A model generated the notes under the pieces. That model was not told where the DNA came from. It saw nothing but the letters and a program-made list of their open reading frames with translations, and did no database searches. Source: Amycolatopsis rifamycinica (GTDB lineage Bacteria > Actinomycetota > Actinomycetes > Mycobacteriales > Pseudonocardiaceae). Taken from it: 64,000 nt of DNA. Numbering within the stretch: the stretch's first letter is position 1; each line of letters starts with the position of its first letter. The stretch spans positions 62,001-126,000 of the forward strand of contig NZ_JMQI01000026.1 in assembly GCF_000695625.1 (NCBI RefSeq), given 5' to 3'. Positions 49,870-58,754 of this stretch are shown piece by piece. Position numbers and translations under genes: made by a program.

Positions 49870-51113
49870 GCCGCACCGACCGTGACCGGGTGCCGGATCA
49901 CCGCGCCGAACAGGTAGCCCTGCGTGTTGTAGGGCGCGACCTCCGGCTGGCGGGCGCCGGTGATGTCGGTGGCGCGCGCTCGCAGCGTGTACGAGCCCGC
50001 CTCGCGCGGCCGCCAGGGGAACTCCCAGCGCAGCCACCCGCGGTCGAGCGCGGGGCCGATCGGCTTCGCAGGCTGCCACGTGACGCCGTCCGTGCTCACC
50101 TCGACGTGCCGGATCCGGCCGTGGCCCGACCACGACCGGCCGCGCAGCACCTGCCGCTGCCCGGCCACCAGCGTCGCGCCCCACGGCAGCTCGAACGCGC
50201 TCTTCACCACCTGCTCGGTGACCAGGGTGCCCTCCGCGGGGTAGTCCGGGCCCAGCAGCCGGTAGAACTGCGTGCTCCACGGCGACACCAGCGGGGTCGC
50301 CGACACTTCGATCCGGCCCAGCCACTTGATCGACGCGATCCCGGCCCACGACGGCACCACCAGCCGCACCGGGAAACCGTGGTCCGGGAGCAGCGGCCGG
50401 CCGTTCATCTCGTACGCCAGCAGGACGTCTTCCAGCGCCTTCGCCACCGGCAGCGGCCGCCGCACCTTGCCCAGGTTCACCCCCGAGGCCAGATAATCCG
50501 CGTCGAGGCCTTCCGGGAGCACGTCCACGGCGTCGCGGGACAGCCCCGCCCGGGCCAGCACCGTCGCCAGCCGGACACCGCGCCAGCGCGCCACCCCGAC
50601 CGCGCCGAGCTTCCACGCCGTCCCGCCGACGGCCTGGCCCTGCTGGCTGGTGAAGAAACTCCGCCCGTTGCCCGCGCACTCGATGAACGCGGTGATCGTC
50701 TCGGACGGCAGCGCGCGCAGGTCTCGATAACTGAACTCGACCGGCCCGCCCCGCAGCCCGTCGCCGAACAATTTCAGCCGCCAGGCCGCGGCGTCCAGCA
50801 CCGGCGTCGAGGTGTGATCGCGGACGAAGAACCGGTCGACCGGCGTCAGATATCCCTGGCCGCGCATGGCTTCCCAGCGCGTCTCGGCGTTGCTGCCGTA
50901 GACCTCGAACAGCTCGGGCGGCAGCGGCTTGACGATCGGTCCCGCGGCCGACGCGGCGGGCGTCGCCGTCCCGGCCGCGGCCAGCGCCAGACCACCGGCC
51001 GCCGTCAGCCGCAGCAGACCGCGCCGGCTCAGCCCCGGCATGCGTGCCCGGCCTGCCCGCCACTGCGCCACACGCATCCGGTCGTAGTCGGTCTCGTTGT
51101 TCAACGCCGTCAT
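49866..51113 (-). CDS. Sulfite oxidase-like molybdopterin enzyme, Tat-exported
   Basis: A 415-residue oxidoreductase. A twin-arginine signal LSRRGLLRLTAAGGLALAAAG starts near residue 28, with cleavage expected after AASA. The molybdopterin domain has the conserved cofactor cysteine in AFIECAGNGR (Cys146), LPDHGFPVRLVVPSWAG, and WLGRIEVS. The C-terminal immunoglobulin-like dimerisation domain follows (about 290-405, HVEVSTDGVTWQPA; WEFPWRPREAGSYTLRARATD). No haem domain is present, so it resembles SorA/YedY-like bacterial members. It acts outside the membrane on sulfite or a similar oxo-acceptor. The ATG at 51113 places the signal normally. Confidence 0.9.
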   Translation of the reverse strand: MTALNNETDYDRMRVAQWRAGRARMPGLSRRGLLRLTAAGGLALAAAGTATPAASAAGPIVKPLPPELFEVYGSNAETRWEAMRGQGYLTPVDRFFVRDHTSTPVLDAAAWRLKLFGDGLRGGPVEFSYRDLRALPSETITAFIECAGNGRSFFTSQQGQAVGGTAWKLGAVGVARWRGVRLATVLARAGLSRDAVDVLPEGLDADYLASGVNLGKVRRPLPVAKALEDVLLAYEMNGRPLLPDHGFPVRLVVPSWAGIASIKWLGRIEVSATPLVSPWSTQFYRLLGPDYPAEGTLVTEQVVKSAFELPWGATLVAGQRQVLRGRSWSGHGRIRHVEVSTDGVTWQPAKPIGPALDRGWLRWEFPWRPREAGSYTLRARATDITGARQPEVAPYNTQGYLFGAVIRHPVTVGAA

Positions 51114-51213
51114 GGCGGCATTCTCGGGATCTCGTTCCCGAGCGGCCAGCACGTCCACACAGCGGAACAAGCGCCCGCGGTCGTCGACCTGCGTCCGAAG
51201 GCGGCCTGATCGT

Positions 51214-51729
51214 TCAGCGGGTCCACTTCCCGGCCCAGGCCGTGTCGGCGCTCGCCGACCAGAAGTTGTCCATCAACTGCGCCGCGGAGCGCGGATCGAA
51301 GCCGAGGCCGGGCGGCGGCAGTTCCCGCCGCTCCGCGGGAGTGCCCAGCCCCATGATGACCTGCTCGAAGCCGCCCGGCGTGTAGCCGTTGAGCACGTGC
51401 GCGGCGCTCCGGGTGGTGAAACTGTGCACCGTGCCACGCGGAATCCACAGCGAGTCACCCGCCGTCGCCCGCATCGGCGGCTCGTCCCCGACCCGGAATT
51501 CGATGGCGCCTTCGAGCACGGTGAACCACTCGTCGATGGGGTGCACGTGCGGCGGCGGCCCACCGTCCGCCGGCATCCACTGCTCCATCACCGAGAACGC
51601 TCCCCCGGTCTGCGCCGAGTCCGCCAGCACGACCCAGAGGACACCGAACGCCCAGTACGCCGGCGCGGTGTCCCTCCCGGTCATGAACGCCACGCCATGC
51701 GGCGAGACGGTGTTCGTTTCTTCCTTCAT
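51214..51729 (-). CDS. Cupin-domain protein (quercetinase-like)
   Basis: A 171-residue single-cupin protein. Metal ligands are visible as HVHPIDE (His61, His63, Glu67) and VHSF (His102), the standard three-His/one-Glu set, so it should bind iron, manganese or nickel. The fold resembles quercetin 2,3-dioxygenase-like proteins, but the substrate is open. It follows the YciI-like gene by 12 bp and is probably in one operon with it, controlled by the TetR protein from 52217 through the sites at 52065-52195. Confidence 0.85.
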   Translation of the reverse strand: MKEETNTVSPHGVAFMTGRDTAPAYWAFGVLWVVLADSAQTGGAFSVMEQWMPADGGPPPHVHPIDEWFTVLEGAIEFRVGDEPPMRATAGDSLWIPRGTVHSFTTRSAAHVLNGYTPGGFEQVIMGLGTPAERRELPPPGLGFDPRSAAQLMDNFWSASADTAWAGKWTR

Positions 51730-51741
51730 GATCGGCTCCTT

Positions 51742-52032
51742 TCAGCGGGCATCCGGGGGTGCGAGCGGGTAGAGGTCGGCATCGAAGAACCGGGCGAAGG
51801 GCAGCGTGGCCAGGGTCTCCGCCACCTGCTCCTGATCGGTGGCGACGATCTCGACGAACGTCGTCCGCCGCGCCGGGGAAACGTAGTGGGCGCCGATCTT
51901 TCCCTGCGACCGCAACACTTCCAGCTGCTTGTGCTCGTCTTCTCTCAGCGCGGCGAATTCCGCGAGGTCGGTGTCGTCCCGGAGGGTTCCGACCACCATG
52001 AACGTCTGGGTTGTGCCGGGGTGGGGAGCCAT
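51742..52032 (-). CDS. YciI/dimeric alpha-beta barrel small protein
   Basis: A 96-residue protein with a ferredoxin-like alpha/beta pattern: TFMVVGTLRDDTDLAEFAALREDEHKQLEVLRSQGKIGAHYVSP, then FVEIVATDQEQVAETLATLPFARFFDADLYPLAPP. This matches the YciI/muconolactone isomerase-like superfamily, which includes small isomerases, mono-oxygenases and dimeric helpers. GGAAG precedes the ATG at 52032. It is the first gene of the unit with the cupin and is divergent from the TetR gene. The role is probably in breakdown of a small aromatic or quinone-like compound; this is inference. Confidence 0.8.
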   Translation of the reverse strand: MAPHPGTTQTFMVVGTLRDDTDLAEFAALREDEHKQLEVLRSQGKIGAHYVSPARRTTFVEIVATDQEQVAETLATLPFARFFDADLYPLAPPDAR

Positions 52033-52064
52033 GTTCTTCCTTTCGATGACGCTTCGTCCGTCGT

Positions 52065-52195
52065 GTTGTCTCGACGTGACATCACCGTAGCACTGATGTC
52101 CCATCGTGACATCGAATTCCCTGCCGATGTCGCGGCGTGACATGCCCCACTCCCCGGGGGTCCGAGCAGCGCACGCGATGTCACGGCGAGTCATC
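52065..52195. promoter_or_regulatory. Array of TetR operator-like palindromes
   Basis: Four sites of the form rTGTC-N7-GACAy fill the divergent gap: GTTGTCTCGACGTGACATC (52065-52083), GATGTCCCATCGTGACATC (52095-52113), GATGTCGCGGCGTGACATG (52126-52144) and a weaker GATGTCACGGCGAGTCATC (52177-52195). Starts are spaced 30, 31 and 51 bp, close to whole turns of DNA. The likely ligand-binding repressor is the TetR protein encoded at 52217, controlling itself and the YciI/cupin unit. Confidence 0.7.
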
Positions 52196-52216
52196 GGCAC
52201 CGGTATCCTGGTGCCC

Positions 52217-52822
52217 ATGCCCCGTTGGGAAGAAGGCAGCGAGGAGCGGATGAAACGATCCGCCATGGAGCTGTTCGAGGAACAAGGCTTCGAGGCCACC
52301 ACCGCCGTCCAGATCGCGGAACGCGCCCGCGTCACCACCCGGACGTTCTTCCGCTACTTTCCCGACAAGGAAGAAATCCTCTTCGCCGACGCGGACCTGC
52401 TCAGCACGGCGCTCGTCCAGAAACTCCGGGAGACGCCCGACCTCGAAAAGCCACTGCGGGCCGTGGTGCGGACCTTGGCCGGCTACGACTGGGAGAAACT
52501 CGGATCACGAGACCTCCTGCGCCGGCGAAGCCGGCTGATCGCGTCGAATTCCGGGTTGCTGGAACGGGATCTGAACAAGCAGCACCAGATGGCCGAGGGG
52601 TTCCGCCGGGCCCTCTGCGAGCGCGGAGTCGATCCGGACGTCGCGGAGCTGGCGGCCAGTACGGGAAGCCAGATCTTCCGCACGGCCTACCGCAAGTGGC
52701 TGGAAAGCGACGACGACACCGACCTGACGACCATCACCGACACCGTGACGTCCCTCCTCGCCGACATCGTGCCCGCGGACCGGACGCCCCGAGGACGCCG
52801 CCGGGCGCCGGCCGCGAAGTAG
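52217..52822 (+). CDS. TetR-family transcriptional regulator
   Basis: A 201-residue regulator. The TetR helix-turn-helix ALFEEQGFEATTAVQIAERA-type segment is seen as MELFEEQGFEATTAVQIAERARVTTRTFFRYFPDKEEIL near residues 13-51. The rest is an all-helical ligand domain, and the tail is basic (TPRGRRRAPAAK). The ATG at 52217 begins just before the DNA-binding domain; the open frame extends upstream through the operator array. It probably represses the divergent YciI/cupin unit. The ligand is unknown. Confidence 0.88.
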   Translation: MPRWEEGSEERMKRSAMELFEEQGFEATTAVQIAERARVTTRTFFRYFPDKEEILFADADLLSTALVQKLRETPDLEKPLRAVVRTLAGYDWEKLGSRDLLRRRSRLIASNSGLLERDLNKQHQMAEGFRRALCERGVDPDVAELAASTGSQIFRTAYRKWLESDDDTDLTTITDTVTSLLADIVPADRTPRGRRRAPAAK

Positions 52823-53041
52823 CTCACCCCGGCGGGCGAGCTCGGCCGCCACCACGCCGGCCCGCACCCCAACGGCCCGAAGAAGCCGTCCCGTTTCTCG
52901 GAGCGAGGTGCGTACGTCGGTCGTCGCGCGGCTCCGGCCGGCCGTGAATACGCAATTTCCCCGACGCGCGGCCGTCCGGGCGATCGCTATACCTGGGCCT
53001 CCCGTATTCCACGGGAGGATTCCCCGGAGAGGACGTTCGCA

Positions 53042-53923
53042 ATGCCGCGAAACCAACGCTGGAATTCCTGGGCCGCCGGCGCCCTGGGTACTGTCCTGCT
53101 CGCCACCACGGTCGTCGACGGCGCCGGCACCGCGGCGGCGTCGGCGGACAACCCCTTCGCGCGAGGACCGGCCCCGACCGAGGCCTCCATCGAGGCGGTG
53201 CAAGGCCCCTTCGCAATCTCCACGGAAAAAGTGGGCGCCGGCAACGGGTTCGGTGGTGGGACGATCTCCTTCCCGACCGACACCGGTCAGGGCACGTTCG
53301 GGGCCGTTGCGGTCGCGCCGGGCTTTCTCGAAAGCGAATCCGCTGTCGCCTGGTACGGCCCGCGGCTCGCCTCGCAGGGCTTCGTCGTCATCACGATCGC
53401 CACGAACAGCGTGTGGGACACCCCGGACGCCCGCTCGGAAGAACTGCTCGCCGCGCTGCGCTACGTCACGGATTCGAGCGGGGCCAAGGCGCGCGTCGAC
53501 CGGAACCGCCTGGCCGTGATGGGGCATTCCATGGGCGGGGGCGGGACGCTGATCGCCGCCCGGAAGGCGCCCACGCTGAAGGCCGCGATCCCGCTGACCG
53601 GCTGGAGCCCCAACACCACGTTCTCCGATGTCACGGTGCCCACTTTCGTCGTGAGCGCCCAGAACGGCACCATCGCCCCGGACGGGATGTTCTCGCGCCC
53701 GTTCTACCGGAGCCTGCCGGCCACGACCGGCAAGGCGTACCTGCTGCTCGCCGGCGCCGGGCACCTGGCGCCGACCAAGCCGAACACGACGATCGCGGAG
53801 TACAGCCTCTCCTGGCTGAAGCGCTTCGTCGACCAGGACACCCGGTACGAGCAGTTCCTCTGCCCGCTGCCCACGGGTGACCCGGCGATCGCCGCCTACC
53901 AGGGCACCTGCCCGCTCGGCTGA
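53042..53923 (+). CDS. Secreted cutinase/PET-hydrolase-like protein with altered catalytic triad
   Basis: A 293-residue precursor with a signal peptide (cleavage near residue 36) and a mature protein that follows actinobacterial cutinases/PETases along its length: NPFARGPAPTEASIEAVQGPF, GGGTISFP, GTFGAVAVAPGF, MGHSMGGGG with Ser163, TGWSP (substrate-site Trp), GAGHLAP with His241, and the two C-terminal cysteines around FLCPLPT and GTCPLG. The catalytic Asp of the family, expected in the AxNDxIAP motif, is Gly209 here (AQNGTIAP), encoded by GGC in place of GAC. An Asp lies four residues on. GGAGAGG precedes the ATG. Activity may be low, altered or rescued by the nearby Asp. Confidence 0.85.
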   Translation: MPRNQRWNSWAAGALGTVLLATTVVDGAGTAAASADNPFARGPAPTEASIEAVQGPFAISTEKVGAGNGFGGGTISFPTDTGQGTFGAVAVAPGFLESESAVAWYGPRLASQGFVVITIATNSVWDTPDARSEELLAALRYVTDSSGAKARVDRNRLAVMGHSMGGGGTLIAARKAPTLKAAIPLTGWSPNTTFSDVTVPTFVVSAQNGTIAPDGMFSRPFYRSLPATTGKAYLLLAGAGHLAPTKPNTTIAEYSLSWLKRFVDQDTRYEQFLCPLPTGDPAIAAYQGTCPLG

Positions 53924-56230
53924 TCACCGCGGACCGGATCCGGGTCCCGTCCGGGCGGCGAGCTGCTCGTTCACCCAGACGGCGACCTGGGTCCGGTTCG
54001 CGAGATCCAGCTTGTTCAGGATGTGCAGGACGTGGGTTTCCGCGGTGCGCTGGGCGATGACCAGGCGGACGGCGATCTCGCGGTTGCTCAGGCCGGTCGC
54101 GACGAGCCGGGCGATCTCCGACTCGCGCCGGGTCAGCGGCGGCAGCACCGCGGTCGCCGGGGGCTCGGCCGGTCCACCGGGGGACGCCGGGGCCAGGACG
54201 TCGTGCGGATTCCGCCGCCGCCCCTCGGCGAACAGCTCCTCGAACCGCGGGTCGCCCAGGGCTTCGCGAGTGGCTCGCAGCAGCTCCCGGTGGGCCAGCG
54301 AGACGGCGATGTCCGGCTCCGCCCCACACCGGTCCCACAACGTCGCCGCCGTGCCGAACAGCTTCGCCGCGCCCGGCCAGTCCGCCCGCCGGGCCGACGC
54401 CCACGCCAGCCCGTCCACCCGGTACGCCGCCGACAGCACGTCCGGGCCCCGCAGGTCGATCGCCAGCGCGTCGCGCATCGCCCGTTCACCGGCGTCGAGG
54501 TCACCGCCGAAACAGATCTCGACCGTGCCCAGCCCGAACAGGGCCATCGACCGGTAGGACTCGTCCCCCGCCGTTTCGCACAGCCGCAGCATCGCCTCCA
54601 GCAGGCGCCGGGCACCGGCGAGATCGCCGCGGAAGGCCGTCGCCACCGCCTGGATGAACATCGGGTGCAGCCGGCTGCGGACGGCGCCGCGCTCCTCGAA
54701 GACGCGCGCGGCTTCGGCGGCCTTCTCCAGCGCGTGCGGCTCGACCGCGAGCAGCGCCACGAACGCCTGTGCGTGGCGGATGCAGGGAAGCGCGTCTTCG
54801 TCGCCGAGGGCTTCGGCGAGCTTCAGCCGTCGCCGGGCTCCGTCGAGGTCCGCGTGCAGGGCGGCGCAGAGCGCCGCGCGGGCCTGCGCCGCCGCCCGGC
54901 CCGGGGCGTCTTCGGCGGCGACGGCGAGCGCGCGGTCGAGCCACTCCCGGATCTCCCCCGAGGCGCCCCTGGCCAGCCAGTACTCGAGCACGCCGCTCGC
55001 CATCTCCAGGGCGGTCACGGCTTCGTCCGGCGTGCGCAGGGACCACGACAGCGCCGCGCGGATGTCCGCGTGCCGGTCGGACAACCGTGCGAACCAGTCG
55101 TGGCGCCGGGGGCCGAACCATTCAGCGTCGGCGTGGTCGAGCAGCCGTGCGTGGTGGTCGCGGTGCCGCCGGGCGACCGCCTCGGCGGTCCCGGCCGAGG
55201 CCAGCCGTTCCTGACCGAACTCGCGCAGCGCCTCCAGCATCCGGAACCGGACCCCGGTCGCCCCTTCGACGCGCGCCAGCACGGACTTGTCCACCAGGCC
55301 GTCCACGGCGTCCAGCACCGCGAAACCGGCGGGGCCCGGGAACGCGCAAACGTCTTCGGCGGCGGACAGGTCGAACGCACCCGCGAACACCGAGCAGCAC
55401 TCCCAGGCCGCGCGCTCGGCGTCCGTGCACAGCGCGTGGCTCCACTCGATGGTGGCCCGCAGGCTGCGGTGGCGCTCGGGCAGCGACCGCGCACCGGTGG
55501 TCAGCAGCGCGAGGCTGTCGGTCATCCGGTCGGCGATCTGGCCGGGCGAGAGCACGCGGACGCGGGCCGCGGCCAGCTCGACGGCCAGCGGCAGGCCGTC
55601 GAGCTGCCGACACAAGCCCGCGACGGAGGCCGCGTTGTCCTCGGTGAGCCGGAACGACGGCAGCACGTCGCGCGCCCGGTCGACGAACAGCCGTACCGCG
55701 TCGGAGGCGATCGCGTCCTCGACGGTCCGGACGTTCTTCGGGGGCAGGGCCAGGGGCGCGATCGGCAGGACGCGCTCCCCCGCGACGCTCAGCGAACACC
55801 GGCTGGTCGCCAGGACCACCAGCTCCGGGCACCCCCGCAGCAGGACGTCGGCCAGCTCGGCGCAGTCGGCGACGAGGTGCTCGCAGTTGTCCAGCACCAG
55901 GAGCATCCGCCGGTCGCGCAGGTGGGCCAGCACGGTGTCCCGGGTGGTCCGGGGGGCCGTGTCGTGCAGGCCGAGGCAGTCGCCGAGCGTGCGGGTGACC
56001 ATCGTGCCGTCGCGCACCTCGGCGAGGCCGGCCACGGCCACGCCGTCGGGGAACGCGCGGGTCACCGAGCCGGCGACCCGGAAGGCGAGCCGGGTCTTGC
56101 CGACCCCGCCGGGCCCGGTCAGCGTGACCAGCCGGGCCGCGCCGAGCAGGCGCCGGACCTCGGTCTCGTCCTCGGCGCGCCCCACGTAAGTCGTGAGGTC
56201 CCGTCGCGTGCTCAGGCCGCCGTCACCCAT
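53924..56230 (-). CDS. LuxR regulator with NB-ARC-like ATPase and TPR region
   Basis: A 768-residue regulator (769 from the GTG at 56233). The P-loop GPGGVGKTRLA (near residues 40-50), Walker B LLVLDN and CPELVVLATSR form an AfsR/STAND-like ATPase. TPR-like helices fill the middle. The C-terminal LuxR helix-turn-helix is TRRESEIARLVATGLSNREIAVRLVIAQRTAETHVLHILNKL. Its end abuts the convergent PETase-like gene without a gap. The gene faces the PucR gene at 56394. The targets are unknown; the divergent and convergent neighbours are candidates. Confidence 0.9.
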   Translation of the reverse strand: MGDGGLSTRRDLTTYVGRAEDETEVRRLLGAARLVTLTGPGGVGKTRLAFRVAGSVTRAFPDGVAVAGLAEVRDGTMVTRTLGDCLGLHDTAPRTTRDTVLAHLRDRRMLLVLDNCEHLVADCAELADVLLRGCPELVVLATSRCSLSVAGERVLPIAPLALPPKNVRTVEDAIASDAVRLFVDRARDVLPSFRLTEDNAASVAGLCRQLDGLPLAVELAAARVRVLSPGQIADRMTDSLALLTTGARSLPERHRSLRATIEWSHALCTDAERAAWECCSVFAGAFDLSAAEDVCAFPGPAGFAVLDAVDGLVDKSVLARVEGATGVRFRMLEALREFGQERLASAGTAEAVARRHRDHHARLLDHADAEWFGPRRHDWFARLSDRHADIRAALSWSLRTPDEAVTALEMASGVLEYWLARGASGEIREWLDRALAVAAEDAPGRAAAQARAALCAALHADLDGARRRLKLAEALGDEDALPCIRHAQAFVALLAVEPHALEKAAEAARVFEERGAVRSRLHPMFIQAVATAFRGDLAGARRLLEAMLRLCETAGDESYRSMALFGLGTVEICFGGDLDAGERAMRDALAIDLRGPDVLSAAYRVDGLAWASARRADWPGAAKLFGTAATLWDRCGAEPDIAVSLAHRELLRATREALGDPRFEELFAEGRRRNPHDVLAPASPGGPAEPPATAVLPPLTRRESEIARLVATGLSNREIAVRLVIAQRTAETHVLHILNKLDLANRTQVAVWVNEQLAARTGPGSGPR

Positions 56231-56393
56231 CACCGGTCATCTTGATCGGTCGCGGCCGCCGTGTCCATGTGGCCCAGTGACCGTTGCGCCACTCGGCGGC
56301 GGCCGTAAATGCGTACTTCTGTCGACGCGACCGGCGGCACCGGCGGACCAGACTCGGCGCCCCAGTGCCGCCCGCCCGCTCCGGAGGTCGACG

Positions 56394-57488
56394 ATGACCA
56401 CTCCCCAGCCCGTGCCCCCCGAGGCCGTGGCGCCGATCGCCCGCGCGGTCGTCGCCGGCATCCGGCACGCCGTCCCCGAGCACGCCGCGCTGTTCGACGC
56501 GGGCGCCGCGGAGTTCGTGGCCACGCTGCTGGGCGGCTGCCGGCCGGCGCCGGTCGGGATCGCCGCGGGTGCCGACGCCTTCCGCCGCGCCGGCGTCGCG
56601 GAGCACGCGGCGGCCGGCGAGCTGGACCGGCTCTCCCGCGCCTACCAGGCGGGCGGGCGCCGCGCCCTCCCGATCATGGCGGAGCTGGGCCGCCGCGGGC
56701 ACGCGGGTGTCGTCGGCGCCGGGGTGGAAGCCGTGTTCCGCTGCGTCGAGGTCCTGATCCACCTGTCCACCGAGGCGTTCCGGGCCGCGCAGGCACCGTC
56801 CGCCACCGACCTGCGCCGGGACCTGCTGCGCGAGCTGACGGCCGGCCGGCCGTGGGCCGCCCTGGCCGCCCGCGCGGGGTGGCAGCCACCCGAACGGGTG
56901 ATGGCCGTCGTCGTGGCGGCCGGGGTGCGCATCGCGCCGTTCGACCCCGCGGTGCTCGCCGATCGCACCGCCGAACAGCCTCACCTGCTGCTCCCGGCGG
57001 ACGCCGACCTGCCCCGGCTGCTGGGCCCCGGCCCGGCCGCGACCGGGCCGGCCGTCCGCCCGGCCGAGGCGGCGACGTCGCTGCGCTGGGCCCGGCGGGC
57101 GTGGGAGCTGCGGAACCGCGGCGTCTTCCCCCGCGAGGGCATCGTCCGCTGGCCCGAGCACCTGACCACCCACTGGCTGGTCGCGGACGAGCTGCTGACC
57201 GGCGCGCTCGCCGCGCGGAGCCTGGCGCCGTTGTCCGGGCTGTCCGGGAACCAGCGGGGCAAGCTCGCCGAAACGCTCGACGCGGTCCTCGACGCCCGCG
57301 GCGGCGCCCCCGAAGTCGCGCGCCGGCTGGGCATCCACCCGCAGACGGCACGCAACCGCCTCCACCGCCTCCGCGCTCTGTTCGGAACCCGCCTGGACGA
57401 CCCGGGCGAACGGCTCACCCTGCGCATCGCGTTGCGCGCCGAGCGGGTCCTCGCCACCACGACCGAGGCCGCCGCGCGGTCCGCTTGA
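56394..57488 (+). CDS. PucR-family helix-turn-helix regulator
   Basis: A 364-residue regulator with a helical N-terminal half (AGELDRLSRAYQAGGRRALPIMAELG and related), a middle domain and the C-terminal PucR helix-turn-helix GGAPEVARRLGIHPQTARNRLHRLRALFGTRLDDP (about 307-341). GGAGGTCGACG precedes the ATG. It resembles the RsbRD-like N-terminal plus PucR group common in Pseudonocardiales. It is divergent from the large LuxR regulator across 163 bp. The target is unknown. Confidence 0.87.
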   Translation: MTTPQPVPPEAVAPIARAVVAGIRHAVPEHAALFDAGAAEFVATLLGGCRPAPVGIAAGADAFRRAGVAEHAAAGELDRLSRAYQAGGRRALPIMAELGRRGHAGVVGAGVEAVFRCVEVLIHLSTEAFRAAQAPSATDLRRDLLRELTAGRPWAALAARAGWQPPERVMAVVVAAGVRIAPFDPAVLADRTAEQPHLLLPADADLPRLLGPGPAATGPAVRPAEAATSLRWARRAWELRNRGVFPREGIVRWPEHLTTHWLVADELLTGALAARSLAPLSGLSGNQRGKLAETLDAVLDARGGAPEVARRLGIHPQTARNRLHRLRALFGTRLDDPGERLTLRIALRAERVLATTTEAAARSA

Positions 57489-57771
57489 CCCCCGAGCCCG
57501 GCGCTTCCCTCCGCCACCGAAGCGTGGTCAGCGCACACGCCGACCGTTCGCGGATGTTGCTGCGCAGCACCGAGCCGGCGGCCGGCTTCTCGCAGCGTCA
57601 GGTCGGGCCGGAGGTCGCCCGCCGGCCGGTCCCGCGAACCCGGGATCGATGCCAGTCCCTGCGGGACCGCCAGCACGGCCATCGCGACGACGTGGCCGAT
57701 CATGGTGACCGCCTGGGCGACCGCGCGTCGAAGGTGCCCACGCGCGGACTGCTGGGATCGAACCGCAGCTG

Positions 57772-57913
57772 CCCACCTCCACCCGTCCGAGGCACTGCGC
57801 CGGGCGGCGCTACCGGGCTGGCAGCACTTCTACGACCATCACCGACCCACAGCTCAACCGGCGGCAAGCCGCCGATCACCCGGCTGACCGACCTCCCTGA
57901 AGATCACGCCTAG
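57772..57913 (+). pseudogene. IS481-like transposase 3' relic B
   Basis: Two frames together give ALRRAALPGWQHFYDHHRP and STGGKPPITRLTDLPEDHA, the conserved end of IS481-family transposases. Compared with relic A (44076-44162) it lacks one C near 57849, which shifts the frame between the two parts. It is otherwise a close copy over the last 78 bp. Like relic A it ends in TAG sharing CTAG with a convergent gene's stop. Confidence 0.7.
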
Positions 57914-58704
57914 AGGACGCCCGCCCGCCGGGCCGCGTGCGCGGCCGCGGTGCGGGTGTGCACGTCGAGCTTGCGCATCGCCGTGCGCAGATACGCCTTC
58001 ACCGTCTCCGTGCTGAGGCCGAGCCGGGCCGCTATCTCGACGTTGGTGGCGCCCACCGCCACCCAGCGCAGTGCGTCCACTTCCCGCGGCGCCAAGGCCG
58101 GCCGGTTCGCCGGCTCGGGTGCCTCGCCGCGCAGCGCGCGGTGGACCCGGACCAGCCGGGCCCGCAGCGCCGGGTCGGTGACGTCGTCGAGGATCGCGGC
58201 GAGTTCGGCCACCGGGTCCGGCCGCGGCTCGGGCGTGAGCGCCGCTTCGACGTCGCGCTGGAGCTGGCCGGCGAGCACGGTGGCGGCGTGCAGGGCCCGG
58301 TCGCCGATCGGGCCGCGGTCGCGGACGGCGCCGTACAGGACGCCGCGGACCGACCCGTGCACGGTGACCGGCACGGCGAAGATCGACGTGAGGCGTTCCT
58401 CGTGCACCACGGCCCGGTCGTAGTCGTGGGTGATCGTCGCGGTGCTGGCGTAGTCGTCGATCCGGCGGGCGGTGCCGTCGCGCAGCACGGTGCCGCCCAG
58501 GCCGAGCCCGGGTTGCACGGCCAGGCCGCGCAGGGACGTGCCCAGGGTGCCGTCCAGCCGGTCGAGCACCAGTTCCCGGCGGCCCGCGCGGTGGCGCGTG
58601 AGGCCGCCGAACGCGACCGGCACGCCGCTCAGGCGCCGCAGTCCGCGGACGCGTTCGGGCAGCAGCTTCTCGAGCACCTCGGTCGCGGCGACGTCGTTGT
58701 CCAC
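57910..58704 (-). CDS. GAF-domain LuxR-family regulator
   Basis: A 264-residue regulator. Residues about 20-160 are a GAF-like sensor (GLGGTVLRDGTARRIDDYASTATITHDYD; IFAVPVTVHGSVRGVLYGAVRD), and the LuxR helix-turn-helix is at the end (APREVDALRWVAVGATNVEIAARLGLSTETVKAYLRTAMRKL). The GTG at 58704 has AGGAGG five bases upstream. It lies 50 bp after the acyl-CoA synthetase gene on the same strand and may be in the same operon. This domain pair is seen beside acyl-CoA/aromatic degradation genes in actinomycetes. Confidence 0.88.
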   Translation of the reverse strand: MDNDVAATEVLEKLLPERVRGLRRLSGVPVAFGGLTRHRAGRRELVLDRLDGTLGTSLRGLAVQPGLGLGGTVLRDGTARRIDDYASTATITHDYDRAVVHEERLTSIFAVPVTVHGSVRGVLYGAVRDRGPIGDRALHAATVLAGQLQRDVEAALTPEPRPDPVAELAAILDDVTDPALRARLVRVHRALRGEAPEPANRPALAPREVDALRWVAVGATNVEIAARLGLSTETVKAYLRTAMRKLDVHTRTAAAHAARRAGVL

Positions 58705-58754
58705 CTTGTCCTCCTGCAGTCGGTCTCGAAGTGTCCGCAACGGCGTCTGTCAGC

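Noticed and set aside
49553..49876. A 107-codon open frame overlapping the small coupled gene
   Set aside because: It starts inside the molybdoenzyme end without a ribosome site, is Arg/Ala/Gly-rich and crosses the importer promoter region.
57489..57771. Possible decayed gene before the second transposase relic
   Set aside because: Short frames exist on both strands but none carries a recognisable motif or start site.
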